This document shows positions 47,201 through 56,900 of a DNA stretch of 64,000 nucleotides, piece after piece. The notes beneath the pieces are model-generated. The model was not told where the DNA came from and made no database searches. It saw only the letters and a program-made list of their open reading frames with translations. Both the position numbers and the translations under genes were made by a program. The number at the start of each line of letters is the position of its first letter. Within the stretch, counting starts at the first letter, position 1. The DNA comes from Antedon mediterranea (Eukaryota > Echinodermata > Crinoidea > Comatulida > Antedonidae). The stretch covers positions 16,903,001-16,967,000 of the forward strand of contig NC_092680.1 in NCBI RefSeq assembly GCF_964355755.1, in the 5' to 3' direction.

Positions 47201-50200
47201 CACATTCTGATTGCTGTACCAAAACAGAATGAATTGTTGCGGGAAATTTCAATATGGGATGAAGATGTTATTGAACATCTAAATTCTGAGTGTCGGAAAC
47301 TAAATTTTAATTATGATGTGACAGAGTATAGTATGCACGATCGTTCATTAACTTCTTCATTTCTAGTTCACTTGTTTTGTAATTCACCAAAACTAACTAC
47401 ACTCAATATCATAGGTAGTGAATTAGATGTTGTACTTGATACTGTGATAGACAATTTAACAAGACAAAGAGTAAGATTAGAATTACAAATGATTATGGAT
47501 TTTAGTACTAGTACTCTAACCAAAATTAGTGGATGCTCACTTGCTTCATTATTTGCTATTACTCCTAAACTGGAAGCATTAACACTCAGTAGTTGCAGTC
47601 TATCAGGGGTTATTATCAATGATATGATCAAAGAGTGTATTGAAAGAGGAGTAAATATGGAATGTATGAGATACCTTGATATTAGTGAGAATGATCTAAG
47701 TCAAATGAGTGGATGTTCACTTGCTTTATTATTTGCTATTACTCCTAAACTGAAAACATTAACACTCAGTAATTGCAGTCTATCAGGTGTTATTATCAAT
47801 GATATGATCAAAGAGTGTATTGAAAGAGGAGTAAAGATGGAATGCATGGAATACCTTGATATCTATGGTAATGATCTAAGCAAAATTAGTGGATGTTCAC
47901 TTGCTTTATTATTTGCTATTACTCCTAAGCTGAAAAATTTACACCTCCAGCATTGCAGTCTATCAGGTGTTATTATCAATGATATGATCAAAGAGTGTAT
48001 TGAAAGAGGAGTAAATATGGAATGTATGAGAACCCTTGATATTAGTGAGAATGATCTAAGTAAAATGAGTGGATGTTCACTTGCTTTATTATTTGCTATT
48101 ACTCCTAAACTGAAAACATTAAATCTCAGTGATTGCAGTCTATCAGGTGTTATTATCAATGATATGATCAAAGAGTGTATTAAAAGAGGAGTAAAGATGG
48201 AATGCATGGAATACCTTGGTATCTATGGTAATGATCTAAGCAAAATTAGTGGATGTTCACTTGCTTTATTATTTGCTATTACTCCTAAGCTGGAAAATTT
48301 ACACCTCCAGGATTGCAGTCTATCAGGTGTTATTATCAATGATATGATCAAAGAGTGTATTAAAAGAGGAGTAAAGATGGAATGTATGGATTACCTTAAT
48401 ATGGATGATAATGATCTAAGCAAAATGAATGGATGTTCACTTGCTTTATTATTTGCTATTACTCCTAAACTGGAAATATTAACACTCAGTAGTTGCAGTC
48501 TATCAGGGGTTATTATCAATGATATGATCAAAGAGTGTATTGAAAGAGGAGTAAATATGGAATGTATGAGATACCTTGATATTAGTGAGAATGATCTAAG
48601 TCAAATGAGTGGATGTTCACTTGCTTTATTATTTGCTATTACTCCTAAACTGGAAACATTAACACTCAGGAATTGCAGTCTATCAGGTGTTATTATCAAT
48701 GATATGATCAAAGAGTGTATTGAAAGAGGAGTAAATATGGAATGTATGAGAACCCTTGATATTAGTGAGAATGATCTAAGTCAAATGAGTGGATGTTCAT
48801 TTGCTTTATTATTTGCTATTACTCCTAAACTGGAAACATTAACACTCAGGAATTGCAGTCTATCAGGTGTTATTATCAATGATATGATCAAAGAGTGTAT
48901 TGAAAGAGGAGTAAATATGGAATGTATGAGAACCCTTGATATTAGTGAGAATGATCTCGGTAAAATGAGTGGATGTTCACTTGCTTTATTATTTGCTATT
49001 ACTCCTAAACTGAAAACATTAAATCTCAGTGATTGCAGTCTATCAGGTGTTATTATCAATGATACGATCAAAGAGTGTATTCAAAGAGGAGTAAATATGG
49101 AGTGTATGGAATGCCTTGGTATGGATGATAATGATCTAAGTAAAATGAGTGGATGTTCACTTACTTCATTATTTGCTATTACTCCTAAACTGAAAACATT
49201 AAATCTCAGTGATTGCAGTCTACCAGGTGTTATTATCAATGATATGATCAAAGAGTGTATTAAAAGAGGAGTAAATATGGAATGTATGAGAACCCTTGAT
49301 ATTAGTGAGAATGATCTAAGTCAAATGAGTGGATGTTCATTTGCTTTATTATTTGCTATTACTCCTAAACTGGAAACATTAACACTCAGGAATTGCAGTC
49401 TATCAGGTGTTATTATCAATGATATGATCAAAGAGTGTATTGAAAGAGGAGTAAATATGGAATGTATGAGAACCCTTGATATTAGTGAGAATGATCTAAG
49501 TCAAATGAGTGGATGTTCATTTGCTTTATTATTTGCTATTACTCCTAAACTGGAAACATTAACACTCAGGAATTGCAGTCTATCAGGTGTTATTATCAAT
49601 GATATGATCAAAGAGTGTATTGAAAGAGGAGTAAATATGGAATGTATGAGAACCCTTGATATTAGTGAGAATGATCTCGGTAAAATGAGTGGATGTTCAC
49701 TTGCTTTATTATTTGCTATTACTCCTAAACTGAAAACATTAAATCTCAGTGATTGCAGTCTATCAGGTGTTATTATCAATGATACGATCAAAGAGTGTAT
49801 TCAAAGAGGAGTAAATATGGAGTGTATGGAATGCCTTGGTATGGATGATAATGATCTAAGTAAAATGAGTGGATGTTCACTTACTTCATTATTGGTTATC
49901 CGCACTTGGCGGATAACCCCTTGTTATTGTCAGGACCTTTTTTTTTTTTTTCTTATTTTTTTTCTTTTTTTTCTTTTTTCTTCTTTCTTTCCCAGAATTT
50001 TGTTGCGCATGTATCTCTAAATCTTCTCAACATAACATTGTATAACTTTGTCATAAGATTGACCTATAGCTGTAGATGTGCAGCGAAGCTTTTCGACGAT
50101 TTCGGAGTTGCGCAACGTAAGTTACGCGCGATTTTATGAATTTCAATGATTGATCATAGATTAAAAACTAAAAGTCATTTTGTATTGAAACTTGGTGAAA

Positions 50201-51322
50201 ATTTAAGTCATAACATGCTAAAACTTTCTATGGATTAAAAATGGCATGTTTGACAGAAAGTTACGCGCGCACGCGCGTTCAAAATTTCAAAATGCGTAAA
50301 ATCAATTTCTAATCAACTTTCTACGCGTTTCAGGTCATTTTAAGCATTAAAAAAATTCCCACGCGTGCGCAATTTTTTTACGCGCGCGTGCGCAATTAGC
50401 GCAAAAACATCTTTTTTTTGCTTGATTTTTGTTTTTTCAGCCTTTTCTAGTAATTCTACCAATTTTTAATCAATTTCGACATAAAATCACGTCATACGAG
50501 CACGTAGAATTGAACAATTTGCGCGCGTTTTTGAAGAAAAAGTTCAAAAATTCCTCAAAATTATGCCTTTTTTAAAACAGTCATAGATTGTACACTACAA
50601 AGTGAACTTTTTTTAAATTACACATTCTGGAAGTTGATGAGTTGTAGATATAGAATCATGCATCGATATGGCTAACCGGACATTGTGACGTCATCATTTG
50701 GCCACTCGAATATGAAATATAGGATTTTTGTCTCTTTCGTCATAGCTCGTCACATTTAATAGAGCGCATCTCCACTTATCCGTATTCCATTTCCCTCAAT
50801 TTTGTTATATTGTCTAGGCCAATCAATTATCTTTCGCATAATCTACCATTTTTTAAATTATGATGACGTCATCATGTCCAAAAGCGTCAATAACTTTGGT
50901 CCCTTATTTTCACCTATTCTGCACTGTATGTAGTACGTATACAGAATATAGTGTATACCGTATATACTTTGACGTGACACAAAATAGAGAGCGCACTAAC
51001 ATTTTTTTCAATAGCATAATCGTTTTTCTGCGCGCAATATTCTAACGTACGATGTGCACGTGGCTTTTGCGCTGCGGATAACCTAACTCGTCCGTAGTGA
51101 CGAGTTCAAATCTAGTTTGCTATTACTCCTAAACTGAAAACATTAAATCTCAGTGATTGCAGTCTACCAGGTGTTATTATCAATGATATGATCAAAGAGT
51201 GTATTAAAAAAAGAGTAAAGATGGAATGTATGAGATACCTTGACATCGGAAGTAATGGTATTAATCGTAATCAATTACTTTCTTTAAAGGATGTCTTTTC
51301 AAATGCCACTGTAGTGGATTAA
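41270..51322 (+). CDS. NLR-type gene: acidic exons, DED-like region, NACHT, LRR array; last LRR exon split by a transposon
   Basis: Exons: 41270-41288, 41870-42064, 42472-42534, 42965-43498, 43679-43735, 45169-45213, 45582-49894 and 51116-51322, all GT-AG. All junctions are phase 1 except the last (phase 0). The joined CDS is 5433 nt, 1810 aa. NLRs are cytosolic sensors of innate immunity. Residues 1-92 and 271-304 are acidic/Ser-rich linkers. Residues 93-270 resemble one or two death-effector domains (KYRIKLVNLGKVLTKEN, LKENGMELAKK). NACHT has Walker A GEGGIGKTT (383-391) and Walker B LLLDGLDEL (467-475). LRRs start near residue 951 in 60-residue units. A 5' UTR exon probably ends in the acceptor at 41246. 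Exon 4 could instead read on to a stop at 43533, giving a DED-only product. The last intron is a Helitron-like insertion; if it is not spliced, translation stops at 50020 after a nonsense tail, and the gene is truncated. The gene family is certain; the exact N-terminal and 3' structures are inferred. Confidence 0.85.
43985..44060 (+). mobile_element. short LINE reverse-transcriptase fragment in an NLR intron
   Basis: One frame reads RRALEWFTSYLSNRQQQVCV followed by GETILKP. This matches the WFxSYLxxRxQxV block of non-LTR reverse transcriptases. Nothing else of the element is recognisable nearby. Confidence 0.75.
47521..49860 (+). repeat. 13 near-identical 180-bp LRR-coding units
   Basis: Units start every 180 bp from 47521. 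Each encodes 60 residues with two leucine-rich repeats: SGCSLALLFAITPKL, then LTLSNCSLSGVIINDMIKEC, then GVNMECMRYLDISENDL. A 14th unit starts at 49861 and is interrupted at 49894, continuing at 51116. The block 48781-49140 is repeated almost exactly 720 bp later, at 49501-49860, which indicates a recent four-unit duplication. Long minus-strand open frames here are shadows of the repeat. Confidence 0.97.
49895..51115 (+). mobile_element. Helitron/Helentron-like element splitting the NLR LRR exon; possible transposon-derived intron
   Basis: Starts at about 49894 with GGTTATCCGCACTTGGCGGA followed by TAACC (a 10-bp-arm hairpin). A long T-rich run follows, then GC-rich words (TTACGCGCGCACGCGCG). 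It ends with GCGGATAACC, a hairpin CTCGTCCGTAGTGACGAG, seven bases and CTAG at 51115. The empty site is known from the sister LRR units (CATTATTTGCTATT); here it reads CATTATT before and TTTGCTATT after, so TT is duplicated. TT targets and subterminal repeats suggest the Helentron type, by inference. No transposase frame. Taken as an intron, it is GT...AG with the LRR frame kept (TTG extra) and CTAAC at 51083-51087, about 29 nt before the acceptor. The donor (G|GTTATC) is weak and lies inside the hairpin. Confidence 0.7.
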
Positions 51323-51852
51323 CTTTCCGAATTATTTTAGAGAAGGTTTAATTCAACTCATAAGATTTATGGCAATTGCAACTTTTTTTAATTAAGGCTT
51401 TTCAGATCTTAAATTACCTTTCCTTTCAGATAGGATAATACAGTAGTTAAATGACATTACAATTCCAAAATCAATAATTAAATAGTTTTTTTCTAATTAC
51501 AATTCTTTTTTTAAATAATCTAATTTAATATTTGGTTATTGTCCATTATAATATGTATGTTAATTTGGTGGTTTTTAATATTATTATTATTATTACAGTA
51601 TTACTTTTAAACTATATTACTTTTACTAAAATTACTTTTACTATTACAATTGTTGTAGGGTGAGCCATTGATCACAGTAGTAATACTGTACATTGTCAAA
51701 TTCAAGTATATTGTTAATACTGCACCATTATGTGTTATGGCAGTATGTCTGTATATCTGTTCATTTTTGTTTGGGTGATTTTTTTACAGAAGTATTTGCT
51801 AAAACTATTCATAATCAATGGGTTAATCAATGTACCGTATCACTGCTGTACA

Positions 51853-52313
51853 TACGAATACGATAACGAAAACGGATACGTCACACATTTGTGAAACTTT
51901 TGAGCTGATATAATATATTCGTATTCGTGTTGACGAATATCACCAGTCGTATTCGTAACTACAAAACGAGTATAGTTTTGAGCTATTTTGCACATTTTGC
52001 ATTTCAATCAGGAATGATTCATGATTATAAAATAATTATACTTTTATTGAAAGTAATTTACTAAAGTAATTTACTAAAATGTCAGGTCAATTTTGATAAA
52101 TAGCAGTTTTTGAAGTCCTCACTCGCTTTGATGTTACGCTAGGCCTAGGCAGCCAAGCACCAAGCAACACGTACCCCCGCTTCGCTCAAATTTACCGCAG
52201 TCATATTTTGGACGAGCCCTCAATATTTCGTTGCCATGCGAAACAGATTTTTACTGGCTTACGAAAAACGAATACGTGTGCGTGACGTATCCGTTTTCGT
52301 TATCGTATTCGTA
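51853..52313. mobile_element. MITE with ~31-bp terminal inverted repeats
   Basis: TACGAATACGATAACGAAAA followed by CGGATACGTCAC at the left is exactly inverted at the right end (GTGACGTATCC...CGTATTCGTA). The outermost TA at each end may be the target duplication. There is no coding capacity inside. Confidence 0.85.
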
Positions 52314-53384
52314 AGATTGCAAAACCTCTCTAATAACAGTTCTGGATTACTATTAGGCTACATTGTAATTGTTCTTTCTCAATGTATATGTTTATTTAGT
52401 TTTAGTATGAATGTTGATTAGCAAATGATTGAATAAACATAATATGTATCGAGATCGCTGTACAATATAATCTATGGGTGAGATATAAATACTGCATCTT
52501 AAAATCACAAATATTTGATATTATTGATTGTAAATGATTTAATAACATGTATCGAGATCGCTGTACAATTGTATGTACAGTGATTTAAATGCTGCATTTT
52601 AAAATCAGTGTTACATTAAATGATTATACATACAGATTATAGAATTCAAGTGTTATTGATTGATTTTAATTTTTGCCCGATGGACAATCAATCTCCACAA
52701 AATGTTGTTGAATAATTATACTGTATATAAAAAAGAAACCACGTTTTATTTTTAAATGTTGTTTGCATTTTATAACTGACTGACGGGTTTATAACGAAAT
52801 TCAAATGATATTGATCAAAAAATAAAATCAAAGAAAATGCATATTGTTTAATATTACGAAGATGATTAGGCCCATCATGATGATGATTGTGGGGAAAAGG
52901 ATTGATTATACGATGATGATTGGGATTTATGTGACAATTACGTGATGGTGTTAATAATCATAACGACTATAATAAAACGTTGGTGATGATGATGATCAAC
53001 GATTATGATGATGATGGCGATGCTGATTCCAGAGAGACAAAATAATAATATCTGAGTGACGTGAGCTACTTATGTAGGCTATAGGTTTTATGTCGTCACG
53101 GTCCTGCATTTAAATGTTAAACAATTGTAGGTTTTATATAGTACTGTACATCCATTGTATTGTAATTCAAAACCTTATCACATTTGTGTATGCAAAAAAA
53201 ATAAATAAATATTGATGCTGATAATAAAGCTTGTGTCGACTTCTGATCTGATGAGACACAGTAGTACTTTAAAATGTTATATAGAGGGCGCTAAATTAAA
53301 TTAAATAGAGCTGCTGTGTACTGCATGCTGTTCATTGGCTGGCCGGTTGGTTGTAGCAAAGTGTGATATTATATTCTTTGATTG

Positions 53385-53720
53385 TAGGCCTAGCTAGGAG
53401 TAGATGTTCGCCTGACGGTGTCTGCAAGGTTTACATTCTAGGCCTAGCCTAGAATATAAAACTATCGATTTCATTCGTAGACGATGACCCATGAGTATGT
53501 TGAATGAAGTATTAGCTAGGCCTAGTTAGTAGGCCTATAAATATATTATTAGCCTAGCTAGCTACCTACCAGGCCTAGCTAGTAGGGCTAGCCTAGGGCC
53601 TCTTGTTGGCTAGTAGGCTAGGCCTACTAGCTAGGCCTAGCCTAGTATTATATAGGCCTAGTCGGCCCTAGAGGCCTAGGCCTAGTATAGGCCTGGTACA
53701 CCGTACGGCCTATCATGGCC
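53385..53720. repeat. cluster of AGGCCT/CTAG palindromic words
   Basis: I count eleven AGGCCT words in about 320 bp, most inside TAGGCCTA or CTAGGCCTAG, mixed with GCTAGC and CCTAGC words. The cluster lies about 200 bp upstream of the first PDCD7 coding exon. Confidence 0.8.
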
Positions 53721-53916
53721 TAGTATGGCCATAAATTAGAAAGCAAAAAATACAGGGCTTCCACTTTTATGCCTATCTATGTTTATTTTGTGTTCAACAA
53801 GATCAAGAATGTCCTTGTGCAATTTCAAATTGCGTTGGAATTGCGTATAGCATTTACACAACCTTCAATTTACTGTTTGGATTGTTTATCCATGAAACTA
53901 TTTTTCTATTATAGAT

Positions 53917-56900
53917 ATGGAGGAGTATGACCAGAGACATACTAAATGCCGACAATCTAGTCAACAAAATCAACAAGCTTGGCAACACAAACAGCAGCCC
54001 AATGTACAAAATCAATGGACAAGGCAAGAAAATCATCATGTTAGCCAGTCGAACCAACAACTTCATCAACATCAAAACCAGTTTGAGCAAACCTACCAAA
54101 TAAACAAACCTCAGCAATATACAAATCAATCTCAGCCACCGCCATTTGTACCTTCAAGTCATAATTACAGACCACATTTTTCAGCACAACCTGTAAACGC
54201 CTCACCAAATCAACCATCATACCCACCAGCATCTTTCACTCCATCAAATCAACCTCAGAAACGTAAGACTCTACATGCTCCAAAAACTCAGTCACCATAT
54301 GTCCTACAAAACCCAATAGCTAATTACCATCAACCACCAATTAATTCTTTTCAAAATGTTGGAAAATGTTCAAATAATGCATCATTTAGTTCATTTGGCA
54401 ATGGAGCTGGGCCCCCACCTTCATGGCCACATCCTCCTTTATCTAATACCAGCCAAGTTCCAACAAACCATTTTGAGAACCCAGAAGCTGGTAACCACAG
54501 TACTAATTTGAAACCATCACCAATACAAAATGAAAATCAATTTGAAAGTGGTCAACAGAGCCAACCATTTATCCCATCATCAATGAGGCAAAGCTCTTTC
54601 CAACAACCTGAGCTAGGAATATGCAGCAAGAACTACCCACCTCAGTTGCAAACACCAGGTCAACGCAGCCACAGAGACTGGCTGCAAAATGCTCAAAATG
54701 TTAATTATCCTTGGCCTAGTGGTATGCTTCCATCAATCCCTCCACCACCAAATACAGTAGTGACAGAAAAAGCGAAAGACCAGAACTGGATTGATAATTT
54801 TGCATCGAAAAGAACTCATGTGGAACAACCAACAAATAAAACGTCAAATCATGGACAAATTAAAGTAAGTGAAGCTGATTTAGGACTGAACCCTAGCAAG
54901 TCAAATGGTCGAGCAGTTAGGGCAGGGGCATTGTTTACCGTACCTAGTGAGTCAACAATATTGGCATGGGTTTGAGGCCAACTCGCTCCTATTTCTAGTG
55001 GTGGAAGTCAGTGTCTGGTCCAGTGTACACAGTTATAACCCGGTAAACTTTAAAGAATCCAGATCATCATTCGAGACGAGTAGGGGGCTACCCCGGTGAA
55101 CTGGTTCACAAAATAGCCCCTGTCCACCTATCTGATAGGACAGTAATTAATTTACTATTAGTAATCCTTGGCCACATGTGCCTAAAGACATAACATTTTA
55201 AAAAATAAATCAAACTATGAATTAGGATGTGAATGTCAAATGTGCTTACAAATATACATTTTAAGTTGATTTACTCTTATTTTGACAGATTCCACAAGCT
55301 AAAGGTATGATCAAGAATTACAAGCAGCTTCTGGATGATTTAAAACTTCAGCGAGATTTACTGGTTGAGAATCTTGACATAGATACAGAGAGTTGGCAAC
55401 TTGCTCTTCAACAAGTTGCAGAAATCAAGGTACTAAACAAATTGCTGCTGTTAACAACATGCAACCATGCATGACACAAGGCTGTTTACTTATCGCATTC
55501 CGTAATCAACCTGCGATGTACGCCATCTATAATTGTTCTACTCCGTATCCAAAATTGGAGTGGTGCTTTTTTTATTGGTTTAAGCCTCGGCCTCTTGGTA
55601 AATGTAGGTGTGGTATATAACAAATAATGAATGTTTTATATTTTGTGCAACGTTGCACTCATAAACATATATGTGTATTTACAAATTAATTACAAATTAA
55701 TTTTCCACGACCAGAAATTAATTTTAAGTTAAAAACTCTGACAATGTAATTTCTTAAAATTTAATATCAAATTAACTATCAATATCTGTACTATTGTTAG
55801 TAAAAATTCATTATTGAAAACAATTTAATTATTATATATTATGATTCAAATTTTTATGTGATAAATGAGGAAAATGTATTTTGGTTATTAAATGTATTAT
55901 AATGATGATGTTTAATTCCTTTATACACTTTATAGAGTAAATTGAAAGAAGTTTCTGTTGTGTTGTCTAATCCAGAATTTATATGTAAACTGACCGAAAA
56001 ACTAAAGTTACGGAAGAAAAAGACAGTAAGTTGATAATTTAAGTCTTCCACACTATTTAGTACAGTATTAAGCTTTAAAAAAAATATTTTTATTTGTTTT
56101 TTTTTGCTTTATAATCTATATTTAAATATAAAATAAGATTGCATTATTAGTAATTTTGGGAATAATCCCACCCTTCCGTTGTGGGCTTATAACAGAGTTG
56201 GTGAGAAAGACATTACAATTTTTTTTAAGCAAAACTTAAAGAGGCGACGACAAATGAAATTTGAAGATCAACAAGAGTACCTGAAAAATATTGAGGAAGT
56301 TAATAAGAAAATTGATGCAAACATTGTGAAAGCAGAGAAAGAGAGATTGGAAAAAGTAAAGGTATGTCAGTAACATTTAAGTGGTTTTGCTGTAAAGCCC
56401 AAATATTGTAGTGATATGACATTGTGTCCATGTATGGGCACATCACATTTTTTGTCGCATAAAGTTTGATAGTGTAGACAGAGCTTAAGGAGTGACACTG
56501 TCAAAATACATATCGTCTCTTATTTTTATTTATAAATTTTGTAGTTAACAATGTATATACGAGTAGCCCATTTTGAAAAAGATTTATCCCATTTAGGAGT
56601 CAGTTCACATGATCGTGTAATTAAGGCTGTATCTTTGTACAGAATATATAAAGCCATGATCTCGGTAAAACCACTCTGGCTAAAAGTCCAATCCGAACGT
56701 GTGACTAGTGTAAACTCCAGGAGTTCTTGACCTCTTGACCTTCACTATTATGCACTTCAATTGTTTTTGATGTCAATTGTCGTATTCGAGTGGACCGTTG
56801 AGTAGTTTTTCCGTTGAGTACTTCTTTAACGGAGTATTTTGAGCGTTGAGATTGTTCTTAACGAAAAAGCTTTCGTTGTCAACGTTTTCTATTCGAATGA

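Larger units (their letters stand above)
51323..53914. other. intergenic region between the NLR gene and PDCD7
   Basis: Holds the NLR 3' flank (an AATAAA at 52432-52437 is a candidate polyadenylation site), a MITE (51853-52313), GATGAT-rich simple sequence (52860-53030) and an AGGCCTAG-rich cluster (53385-53720) upstream of PDCD7. No other gene is seen. Confidence 0.5.

Noticed and set aside
47368-49791. minus-strand open frames of 87-114 aa
   Set aside because: They are antisense shadows of the LRR-coding units.
53854-54232. minus-strand open frames opposite PDCD7 exon 1
   Set aside because: They are shadows of the Gln/Asn/Pro-rich coding strand.
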